From an uncultured Sphingomonadales bacterium (GTDB taxonomy: Bacteria; Pseudomonadota; Alphaproteobacteria; Sphingomonadales; Sphingomonadaceae): a DNA stretch of 5,259 nucleotides. The notes beneath the pieces were generated by a model that searched no databases, was not told the origin of the DNA, and saw nothing but the letters and a program-made list of their open reading frames with translations. Position 1 is the first letter of the stretch, and every line of letters starts with the position of its first letter. This document shows, in pieces, positions 1-5,259 of the stretch. The DNA lies in assembly GCA_903911985.1 (NCBI GenBank), contig CAIWFP010000427.1, forward strand, positions 1 to 5,259, given 5' to 3'. Both the position numbers and the translations under genes were made by a program.

Positions 1-8
1 ATGGGAGC

Positions 9-28
9 GCGAGGGACGAGTCCCTCGC
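9..28. terminator. Hairpin downstream of tadA, possible terminator
   Basis: A perfect 8-bp inverted repeat (GCGAGGGA at 9-16 and TCCCTCGC at 21-28) with a 4-base loop lies about 15 bp past the tadA stop codon. Its position suits a tadA terminator. Read on the minus strand it is not followed by a T-run before the window ends, so it may be a weak or factor-assisted terminator, or it may belong to a gene further left that is not visible. Confidence 0.35.
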
Positions 29-43
29 ATCTTAACCCTCCCT

Positions 44-499
44 TCACCTTCTTTCCCTGAAAAAACCTCGCAACAACTCCGCCGCCTCTGCCTCGCCCAT
101 GCCGGAATAGACCTCGGGCCGGTGGAGGCATTGCTCCTGCTCGAACACGCGCGCGCCGTGTTCGACCGCGCCGCCCTTGGGGTCTGGGGCGGCGTAATAG
201 ACGCGGGCCAGCCGTGCGTGGGCGATGGCCCCGGCGCACATGGCGCAGGGCTCCAGCGAAACCCAAAGCTCGCAGCCTTCGAGTCGTTCGCTGCCCAAGG
301 CGGCGGCGGCGGCGCGAATCGCCAGCACCTCGGCATGGGCGGTGGGGTCGCAAAGCGTGCGCGGGGCGTTGTGGGCGGAGGCGATCACCACGCCATCGCG
401 AAGAATCACCGCGCCCACCGGCACCTCGCCAGCCTCGGCGGCCAGCCGCGCTTGCGCCAGCGCCTGCGCCATGGGAGGGGGAAGCGGCCATCGGGTCAT
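44..499 (-). CDS. tadA: tRNA-specific adenosine deaminase TadA
   Basis: Known role of the family: this cytoplasmic zinc enzyme deaminates adenosine 34 to inosine in the anticodon of tRNA-Arg(ACG), so that one tRNA can read several arginine codons. The 151-residue protein is a complete single-domain cytidine/deoxycytidylate deaminase fold of normal length. The signature HAE is at residues 55-57 (zinc ligand His55, proton-shuttling Glu57) and PCAMC is at 84-88 (zinc ligands Cys85 and Cys88). The C-terminus LLRGFFRERR resembles the end of known TadA proteins (E. coli ends in a similar LL..FF..RR helix). The first ATG (497-499) is preferred: the next, Met10, has only a pyrimidine-rich stretch upstream, although the site before the first ATG is also weak. 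It is divergent from rpmB, with 143 bp between them. GuaD-type guanine deaminase is the main alternative, but the length and C-terminus favour TadA. Confidence 0.95.
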   Translation of the reverse strand: MTRWPLPPPMAQALAQARLAAEAGEVPVGAVILRDGVVIASAHNAPRTLCDPTAHAEVLAIRAAAAALGSERLEGCELWVSLEPCAMCAGAIAHARLARVYYAAPDPKGGAVEHGARVFEQEQCLHRPEVYSGMGEAEAAELLRGFFRERR

Positions 500-528
500 A
501 ACTGGGGCCTAGCCTTGGGCGCTGCTCA

Positions 529-576
529 GTGCAACTTGGCCCCGGTGCAACTTTACCCCCGAAAAACTTGACCCTG
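529..576. repeat. Three 16-bp tandem repeats upstream of rpmB
   Basis: Three head-to-tail units with an exact 16-bp period: GTGCAACTTGGCCCCG (529-544), GTGCAACTTTACCCCC (545-560) and GAAAAACTTGACCCTG (561-576). The shared core is AACTT(G/T)(G/A)CCC. Units 1 and 2 match at 13 of 16 positions; unit 3 keeps the core but has a diverged left end. The third unit contains the TTGACC used as the likely rpmB -35 box. The array sits between the divergent tadA and rpmB genes, so it could be a set of binding sites for a regulator of either gene, or a local duplication without a function. The binding role is inference. Confidence 0.6.
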
Positions 577-596
577 CCCGGATGAATCGCTATGCG
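568..596 (+). promoter_or_regulatory. Likely sigma70-type promoter of rpmB
   Basis: TTGACC (568-573, -35) and TATGCG (591-596, -10) are separated by exactly 17 bp. Transcription would start near 603, giving a leader of about 40 nt before the rpmB ATG at 643. The -35 fits the housekeeping consensus well and the -10 moderately. The ATG at 592 lies within the -10 box, which argues against using it as the rpmB start. Confidence 0.6.
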
Positions 597-642
597 CCCG
601 ACCTCCCCGGCAACGGTAACGATTTTTCCAAGCGAGATTCTC

Positions 643-930
643 ATGTCCCGTATCTGCGAACTGACTGGCAAAGGCCGCCAGACTGGCCACAATGTCAGCC
701 ACGCCAACAACAAGACCAAGCGCGTATTCCTGCCCAACCTGCAGAATGTCACGCTGATGTCCGAATCGCTCGACCGCAGCTTCCGCTTCCGCGTTTCGAC
801 GCATGGCCTGCGCTCGGTGGAGCATGTGGGTGGGCTGGACAACTGGCTGCTGAAGCAGTCGGACACGGCGCTCAGCCCGCGCGCCCTGAAGGTGAAGCGC
901 GAGCTTTCCAAGAAGCAGGTCGCCGCCTGA
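643..930 (+). CDS. rpmB: 50S ribosomal protein L28
   Basis: L28 is a small basic protein of the large ribosomal subunit. The 95-residue product begins MSRICELTGKG and carries the conserved block from Cys5 through NNKTKR (22-27) to FLPNLQ (29-34), followed by the alphaproteobacterial-style RFRVSTHGLRSVEHVGGLD (48-66) and a basic C-terminus. The length is normal for the class. There is a single cysteine and no CxxC pair, so this is not the zinc-binding form. The open frame extends upstream to an ATG at 592, but family alignment, the promoter at 568-596 and the standard MSR start place the true start at 643. The ribosome binding site is weak (AGCGAG, 631-636). The gene looks monocistronic: it has its own promoter, a terminator at 1013-1042, and an opposite-strand gene on each side. 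Confidence 0.97.
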   Translation: MSRICELTGKGRQTGHNVSHANNKTKRVFLPNLQNVTLMSESLDRSFRFRVSTHGLRSVEHVGGLDNWLLKQSDTALSPRALKVKRELSKKQVAA

Positions 931-971
931 ACAATCTGGCCTGATCGGTGCCGCTCTTTGTGGGCGGTGCG

Positions 972-1013
972 ATTGGTCGAATTGCATTGGTCGATTTACA
1001 TTGGTCGATTTGC
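972..1013. repeat. Three 14-bp tandem repeats after rpmB
   Basis: Three consecutive units with an exact 14-bp period: ATTGGTCGAATTGC (972-985), ATTGGTCGATTTAC (986-999) and ATTGGTCGATTTGC (1000-1013). Units 1 and 3, and 2 and 3, each differ at one position. The array is AT-richer than its surroundings. It lies 41 bp past the rpmB stop and its last base is the first base of the terminator stem, so it would form part of the rpmB 3' untranslated RNA. It may be a minisatellite or a protein/RNA binding array; nothing in the sequence decides this. Confidence 0.8.
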
Positions 1014-1042
1014 AAGGCCCGCTCAGCATTGAGCGGGCCTTG
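1013..1042 (+). terminator. Rho-independent-like terminator of rpmB
   Basis: A perfect 13-bp GC-rich stem, CAAGGCCCGCTCA (1013-1025) and TGAGCGGGCCTTG (1030-1042), encloses the 4-base loop GCAT. On the plus strand the stem is followed by TTGCGTT, a poor but partly T-rich tail; on the minus strand it is followed by CAAATCGACC, with no T-run. It therefore mainly suits rpmB, and may also stop leftward transcription from the receptor gene, which converges on it. Confidence 0.8.
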
Positions 1043-1082
1043 TTGCGTTCGCGGGTGACGTTTCAGATGGGCTCGGCTCGGG

Positions 1083-1108
1083 CCGGTGATTCGGCGGCCC
1101 GCCACCGG
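1083..1108 (-). terminator. Hairpin just after the receptor stop codon
   Basis: CCGGTG (1083-1088) and CACCGG (1103-1108) form a 6-bp stem around a 14-base GC-rich loop that can pair further inside. It begins 2 bases past the receptor stop codon in the direction of transcription. There is no T-run after it, so it may protect the 3' end or only be a by-product of high GC. The larger hairpin at 1013-1042 further downstream is the stronger candidate stop signal. Confidence 0.3.
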
Positions 1109-1109
1109 G

Positions 1110-4100
1110 TCAGAATTCGAGCTTGATGGCGGCGTAGATGCTGCGGCCCAGCGCGTCATAGGTGCCGGGGTAGGTGTTGCCGTTGCACACCACCGGCGCG
1201 CATTCGCTGGCGCCATAATCGGCCCCGCCGGAACTGAGCAGCGGCGGGTCCTTGTCGAACAGATTGTTGGCACCCACGCGCAGCAGCAGGTGGCGGCCCA
1301 GCGGCTTTGACAGGGCGAGGTCGAAATAGCTCTGCCCGGCGATATGCGAGCCAAAGCGATAGGCATGGCCCGCCAGCGTCGGGCTGGGGTTCAGATATTC
1401 CACATCCACCGGGCCGATGTAGCGCCACTGAAGCGAGGCGGTCCACCCGTTCCGCCCGGCAAGGGTGGCGCGGGCCTGATGGCGCCAGTGCGGGCCGGGG
1501 TTGCCGCAGGTGGGGCCATAATAGCCCGCGCAATCATAGGCGGCGCTGAGGCCGTTGCTGGTCACGGATTTGTCGAGCAGCGTGCCGACCAGTTCAAGTG
1601 ACAGCGTGCCGACCCGGCCCAGCCTTGCGCCATAGGCGGCGGTAAAATCAAAGCCGCGCGTTGCCACGCTGCCGATATTGGTGCGCAGATCGGTGACATA
1701 GCCGCCGGGCGTCAGCCACAGCGAGCCGCCGGGATCGCGATGCACCAGCGCGCAGGCTCGCGGGTTCCCGCCCGAACAGGCCGCGAGGATGGCGTTGGCG
1801 CCAAAGGCCTCGATGGCGTTTCTCACCTTGATGTCAAACCAGTCGACACTGACCGAGAGCCCGGGGATTTGACGCGGCGCCAGCACCACCCCCAGCGTTT
1901 TGGTGATGGCGATTTCCGGGCGCAATGTGGCCGCACCACCGCGCAGGCCGTTATATTGCCCCGCCGGGTTGGGCACCACATATTGGCCCACGGCGAGCCC
2001 CTGCGCGAGGCAGGCGGTGTCAGCCGGGGTGAGCACCTTGCCCGCGCAGGGGTCGCTCACCCCATCGGGCCCGACCGATTGGGCGGAGAACAGCTCCTGA
2101 ATGTTGGGCACGCGGGCCGCGCGGTTCAGGCTGGCGCGAAAATGCACAAAGTCCGTGGGCGAGGCCTCGAGACCCAGCCGCCAGGTGGTGGTGTTGAAGG
2201 TTTGAGCATTCGACAGCGCATAATGCGACAAGCGCAGGCCGCCGTTGACGGTGAGGCGCCGGTCCACCAGCGGCACATTGGCCTCGCCGATGAACTCGCT
2301 GACCTCATAGGCGCCGTTTATCGGCATGATGGCCGCACCCAGCCCGGCGAGATCACCCGCCTGCAGGGCCGCATCGGCGTTCATATGCAAGGTCTCGCGC
2401 CGCCATTCACCGCCCAGTGCCAGCGTCGCGCCCCGGCTGGCCCAGGGGCTTTTCAGGCCATAGGCGCCCAGATCTCCGGTGAACTGGAGGCTGGCGGTGG
2501 TTTGGGTGGAGGCCCCGCTCTTGGTGCCACGGGCGCTGATATAGGCGAGCGAGGCCGCCGAGGGGCCATGGCCACTGAACACATCATAGGGCGCGCAGGA
2601 AGGGTCCAGGCCCTCGGCCGCCACCAGACAGGTGGGCACGCCGTTCACACTGATGACATTCAGCGCATTGGCTACCCGGTTTTTCGAGACGTCATTGGTG
2701 AAGTCTTCGCGATAATCCGTGCGGGCATATTGCAGAGTGGCGTCGTATTTCCACGCGGGGCTGATCTCGCCCCTCGCCCCCACCACCTGGCGAAACGCGG
2801 TGTGGCTGATGTCATTGACGCGCGGGCCGCCTTCGACATTGCGGCGCAGCAGCTGGAAAAAGGCGGTGTTCGACAGGGCGGGCGTGGTCAGCCCGGTCAC
2901 CAAGGCCTGTGCCACCGGCTTCAGGCGGGAATAGGCCCGGCTGTTCAGCGGGTAATTGCCGAGATAGCCGACGATCTTGTTCGTGGCGGTGCACAGCTGG
3001 CTCTGCACGGCAGGGGCCAGCAGCGGATTGTCGCAGTTGATGGTCAGGGTGTTGCCGAAATCACCCGAGGGCGCCAGCTGGCCCAGCGAGTGATCATCCA
3101 TGAACATGGCTTCGAGATAGGGGTGAAAGCCCGCGCTCACCGCGTAATCGGCAAAGGCACCGGCGGTAACGCGCTCGTCCGGACGCTGGAAATAGTTTTG
3201 CGGCGCGGTGTTGTATTGAGTGGGGTTGCCGCCGGCGAAAACCGAGGTCAGCGTTCCCGGCCCCAATGTTCCCGGGGTGGGGCCAAACCGGGTGAACCAG
3301 ATGGCATTGCCATTGGCCGAAAAGGGCGATCCGCCACATTCCAGCGGCTGGGTGGGGTTGAAGGGCGCAGGCAGACTCGCCTCGTTCTGGAGGGTGCAGG
3401 AACTGCCGTCGCGCTGCGATTGAAGCACCGGGTCGGCGCGGCGATAGCCGAGATAGGCGGTGACATGGCCCCGCCCATCGCCAAACTTGCCGCCCAGCGA
3501 CAGGGTGGCATCAAACATCCGCCCATCGGCATTGAGGCCCCGAGGATAGGCATAGCCGGAAAGACCCTGCCCGATCGCATCATCGAGCGGCGGGCGGATG
3601 ACCTTGTTGCCATTGTCATGGGCATAAAAGCTGTTGGTCGTATCGAGGCGGATGCCGGTGAAATCCGTGTCCATCACGAAGTTGACCACCCCCGCCACCG
3701 CATCGGCGCCATAGGTGGCAGAGGCACCGCCGGTCAGCACATCAACCCGTTTGACGAGCGCGGCGGGGATGAAGTTGAGGTCCGCCGCCGAGGAACTGGC
3801 ATCGCCCGGCACCATGCGGCGGCCATTGATCAACACCAGTGTGCGCGCTGGCCCCAGCCCGCGCAGATCCGCCGTGGCGATGCCGGTGGCGCCGTTCGAC
3901 AGGGTGGAGGTTTGCCCCGGATAGACCTGCGGCAGGGCATTGAGGATATCCTCCATCCGCGAGGTGCCCGCCCATTGCACATCGCTTGCCGTGATGGTGG
4001 TGATCGGCGCGCCGGAGGCGACAATGGGGGCGGGGATGCGGGTGCCGGTCACCACGATCTGGACGGACCGCGCATCTGCCGCATCCCCGGCCCGGGCGGG

Positions 4101-4175
4101 CGGTGCCTGCAAGGCGAAACCCACAATCAGCGGAATGGCGCCCGCTCTCAGGGCCTTTGCGAAATCGTGCTTCAT
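1110..4175 (-). CDS. TonB-dependent outer-membrane receptor
   Basis: Outer-membrane 22-strand beta-barrel of the family that imports scarce nutrients (iron chelates, vitamins, glycans, aromatics) using energy from TonB-ExbBD. The 1021-residue protein opens with a signal peptide (basic MKHDFAKALR, hydrophobic core 11-23, likely cut after ARA at 27-29). A TonB-box-like VQIVVTGTR follows at 38-46, then the plug domain (about 50-170) with LRGLGPARTLVLINGRRM (104-121) and GGASATYGADAVAGVVNF (149-166). The barrel includes the AARVPNIQELF motif near residue 690 and NNLFDKDPP near 970, and ends in IKLEF with the terminal Phe used for barrel assembly. No STN signalling domain precedes the TonB box, so it should not drive a FecI/FecR cascade directly. 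The start at 4175 has a G-run (4180-4185) as ribosome binding site. It follows the M23 gene on the same strand after 249 bp, probably as its own transcript. The substrate cannot be assigned. All 14 cysteines form seven close pairs, likely in surface loops. Confidence 0.93.
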   Translation of the reverse strand: MKHDFAKALRAGAIPLIVGFALQAPPARAGDAADARSVQIVVTGTRIPAPIVASGAPITTITASDVQWAGTSRMEDILNALPQVYPGQTSTLSNGATGIATADLRGLGPARTLVLINGRRMVPGDASSSAADLNFIPAALVKRVDVLTGGASATYGADAVAGVVNFVMDTDFTGIRLDTTNSFYAHDNGNKVIRPPLDDAIGQGLSGYAYPRGLNADGRMFDATLSLGGKFGDGRGHVTAYLGYRRADPVLQSQRDGSSCTLQNEASLPAPFNPTQPLECGGSPFSANGNAIWFTRFGPTPGTLGPGTLTSVFAGGNPTQYNTAPQNYFQRPDERVTAGAFADYAVSAGFHPYLEAMFMDDHSLGQLAPSGDFGNTLTINCDNPLLAPAVQSQLCTATNKIVGYLGNYPLNSRAYSRLKPVAQALVTGLTTPALSNTAFFQLLRRNVEGGPRVNDISHTAFRQVVGARGEISPAWKYDATLQYARTDYREDFTNDVSKNRVANALNVISVNGVPTCLVAAEGLDPSCAPYDVFSGHGPSAASLAYISARGTKSGASTQTTASLQFTGDLGAYGLKSPWASRGATLALGGEWRRETLHMNADAALQAGDLAGLGAAIMPINGAYEVSEFIGEANVPLVDRRLTVNGGLRLSHYALSNAQTFNTTTWRLGLEASPTDFVHFRASLNRAARVPNIQELFSAQSVGPDGVSDPCAGKVLTPADTACLAQGLAVGQYVVPNPAGQYNGLRGGAATLRPEIAITKTLGVVLAPRQIPGLSVSVDWFDIKVRNAIEAFGANAILAACSGGNPRACALVHRDPGGSLWLTPGGYVTDLRTNIGSVATRGFDFTAAYGARLGRVGTLSLELVGTLLDKSVTSNGLSAAYDCAGYYGPTCGNPGPHWRHQARATLAGRNGWTASLQWRYIGPVDVEYLNPSPTLAGHAYRFGSHIAGQSYFDLALSKPLGRHLLLRVGANNLFDKDPPLLSSGGADYGASECAPVVCNGNTYPGTYDALGRSIYAAIKLEF

Positions 4176-4257
4176 GGCGCCCCCCGGCGATGGATGCGGC
4201 GACTCCCCAGCCGCCGCTGGCAGCCCGCGCGGGGGCCGTGATGGCGCCGATCAGACC

Positions 4258-4338
4258 TGGCCCCCTTTGACCCTGCCCGAACGCCTCCACCCTCGCGCGG
4301 ACGACACTATAGTATTAATACGGTGAAGTTGGGGCCAA
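4258..4338. repeat. Imperfect inverted motif pair upstream of the receptor
   Basis: TGGCCCCCTTTGACC (4258-4272, plus strand) and TGGCCCCAACTTCACC (read on the minus strand from 4337 to 4322) face each other across about 50 bp that hold the AT-rich patch. They share TGGCCCC exactly and then CTT/CTTT..ACC loosely. The same vocabulary (CTTGGCCCC, AACTTTACCCC, TTGACCCTGCCCG) makes up the 16-bp repeats upstream of rpmB. This may be a pair of operator half-sites or chance in GC-rich DNA. Confidence 0.3.
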
Positions 4339-4344
4339 AGGCAA
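4315..4344 (-). promoter_or_regulatory. Candidate promoter of the receptor gene
   Basis: On the minus strand TTGCCT (4344-4339) is followed after 18 bp by TATTAA (4320-4315), inside the only clearly AT-rich patch of the intergenic region. Alternative -10 boxes TACTAT and TATAGT overlap just downstream. Transcription would start near 4308, leaving a leader of about 130 nt. The patch also holds two overlapping perfect palindromes, ACTATAGT (4306-4313) and GTATTAATAC (4312-4321), which could bind a dimeric regulator. The exact -10 is uncertain. Confidence 0.4.
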
Positions 4345-4424
4345 GGACGCGCAAGGGGCGTTATTCGCTCCAATTGCCGCTATTCGACGGAAATATTTGC
4401 CCTGTTGCGGGTGGGCGGCCGCCG

Positions 4425-5259
4425 TTAGCCCAACCCCCCGGCCATAGCCCCGGCCAGCAGTGCCGGATCCAGCCGTGCCTCGTGCCAGCGCAGGCTCCAG
4501 TGCAGGTGCGGGCCGGTGGCGCGGCCGGTCATGCCGATATGGCCGAGGGGTTGGCCCTGCGTCACCCGATCACCCTCGCCCACCAGTAATGTCTCGCTGT
4601 GCAGGAAGGCGCTGGACAGGCCCATGCCGTGGTCGATCATCAAGAGATTGCCCTCCAGCGTGAAGGGCCCGCCATTGGCTGGTGTGGCGGCCAGCACCAC
4701 CACCCCATCGGCGGGGGCGGTATAGGGGGTGCCGCTGGCGCCCGTGGCGATGTCCACGCCGGAATGGTAGCTGCCCGGTGTGCCGCGATAGACCCTCTGC
4801 GCGCCGAACTTGCCGGAGATACGGCCCTTCACCGGCCAGACAAATTGCTGGCGCCAGCCAGCTGCGCCGGTGTCATGGCTGCGGGCGGCATCAATGCGGG
4901 CCATCTCGTCCTTGCGGATGCGTTCGAAGGTTTCATCCGCCATGGCGGGCGGGTGGAAGGGGGCGTCGATCTGTTCGATGGCCCACGCGCCGGGGGCGAT
5001 GGTGAGGCCGATTTCCGGATGTTTGCCGTCATCGGTGCAAAGCTTTGAACTGGCGCATGCCCCGGTAACCCAGACTGTCTTGGCGGCATCGCGATCAAAG
5101 CCGACCAGAAAATGCCCGTCGCTGTCGGGAATGATGTCCACCGAGCCCGCCTTGAGCGAGGCAATGGCCGCCGGGTTGGCCAGCTTTATGCGCGCCCAGC
5201 CGCCCTGAGCCATTTGGCTGTGTGGATCCAACTCGAAGTTGATGTTGCCCCAAGCCACC
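4425..5259 (-). CDS. M23 family (LytM-type) metallopeptidase, N-terminus outside window
   Basis: Family role: zinc endopeptidases that cut peptide cross-links in peptidoglycan, acting in the periplasm, though some members are inactive activators. The visible 277 residues have an N-terminal all-beta-like region (about 1-100, with MAQGGWARIKL and GFDRDAAKTVWVTG), a charged linker (about 105-130), then the peptidase domain (about 138-265). Zinc ligands appear as HSGVD (His165, Asp169) and HLHWSL (His251, His253). His210 in IDHG and His220 in FLH match the conserved core histidines, so the site looks intact and active. Numbering starts at the GTG at 5256-5258, which is probably an internal valine: no signal peptide is visible and the frame stays open to the edge, so the gene is cut by the window. 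Cys68 and Cys74 could form a disulfide, as expected of an exported protein. The receptor gene follows on the same strand. The substrate bond and partner are unknown. Confidence 0.9.
   Translation of the reverse strand, partial: VAWGNINFELDPHSQMAQGGWARIKLANPAAIASLKAGSVDIIPDSDGHFLVGFDRDAAKTVWVTGACASSKLCTDDGKHPEIGLTIAPGAWAIEQIDAPFHPPAMADETFERIRKDEMARIDAARSHDTGAAGWRQQFVWPVKGRISGKFGAQRVYRGTPGSYHSGVDIATGASGTPYTAPADGVVVLAATPANGGPFTLEGNLLMIDHGMGLSSAFLHSETLLVGEGDRVTQGQPLGHIGMTGRATGPHLHWSLRWHEARLDPALLAGAMAGGLG

Noticed and set aside
122..571. Plus-strand open frames antisense to tadA
   Set aside because: They are shadows of tadA; the translations show no domain and the deaminase motifs are unambiguous on the other strand.
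592..642. Upstream ATG extension of rpmB by 17 residues
   Set aside because: L28 proteins begin at the MSR(I/V)C segment. The upstream ATG overlaps the likely -10 box and would lie before the transcription start.
553..1029. Minus-strand open frame of 158 codons covering rpmB and the 14-bp repeats
   Set aside because: It is antisense to a certain ribosomal protein gene, shows no family resemblance, and runs through the terminator and the tandem repeats.
1740..4241. Open frame of 833 codons on the plus strand, antisense to the receptor
   Set aside because: It is codon-for-codon opposite a clear TonB-dependent receptor. Its translation is low-complexity, rich in Gly, Arg and His, with no recognisable domain. 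Long antisense frames are expected opposite GC-rich genes.
4341..4386. Short direct repeats GCAAGG (4341 and 4351) and TATTCG (4362 and 4381)
   Set aside because: They are only six bases long with different spacings, which is easily chance.
4411..4439. Possible terminator hairpin at the end of the M23 gene (GGCGGCCGCC palindrome and TGGGC/GCCCA stem)
   Set aside because: The stem overlaps the stop codon, needs a bulge, and has no T-run; short GC palindromes are common at this base composition.
1..5259. CRISPR arrays, tRNA or rRNA genes, insertion sequences, toxin-antitoxin pairs or phage genes
   Set aside because: I found no repeat-spacer pattern, cloverleaf, transposase or terminal inverted repeats with target duplication. 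The two triplet repeats are head-to-tail without spacers.

Overview
The window looks like a piece of chromosome from a GC-rich alphaproteobacterium, most likely a sphingomonad (Novosphingobium/Sphingobium-like). The evidence is the style of the TonB-dependent receptor, the TadA C-terminus, the alphaproteobacterial form of ribosomal protein L28, and an M23 peptidase with a sphingomonad-type N-terminal region. The genus is an inference from protein style, not from a search.

Layout from left to right: a small hairpin at the left edge; tadA (tRNA adenosine deaminase, minus strand, 44-499); a divergent intergenic region (500-642) with three 16-bp tandem repeats whose last copy holds the -35 box of a good sigma70-type promoter for rpmB; rpmB (L28, plus strand, 643-930); a convergent intergenic region (931-1109) with three 14-bp tandem repeats running into a perfect 13-bp-stem terminator; a large TonB-dependent outer-membrane receptor (minus strand, 1110-4175); a 249-bp intergenic region with an AT-rich promoter-like patch and short motifs resembling those upstream of rpmB; and an M23 (LytM-type) zinc metallopeptidase (minus strand, 4425 to the right edge) whose N-terminus lies outside the window.

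Two genes serve translation (tRNA wobble editing and the large ribosomal subunit) and two serve the cell envelope (outer-membrane uptake and peptidoglycan hydrolysis). They do not form one pathway. The receptor has no N-terminal signalling domain and no sigma/anti-sigma partner or transporter gene in view, so its substrate cannot be told. I see no new multi-gene system. The least explained signals are non-coding: the two triplet tandem repeats flanking rpmB, and the sequence shared between the rpmB and receptor upstream regions.
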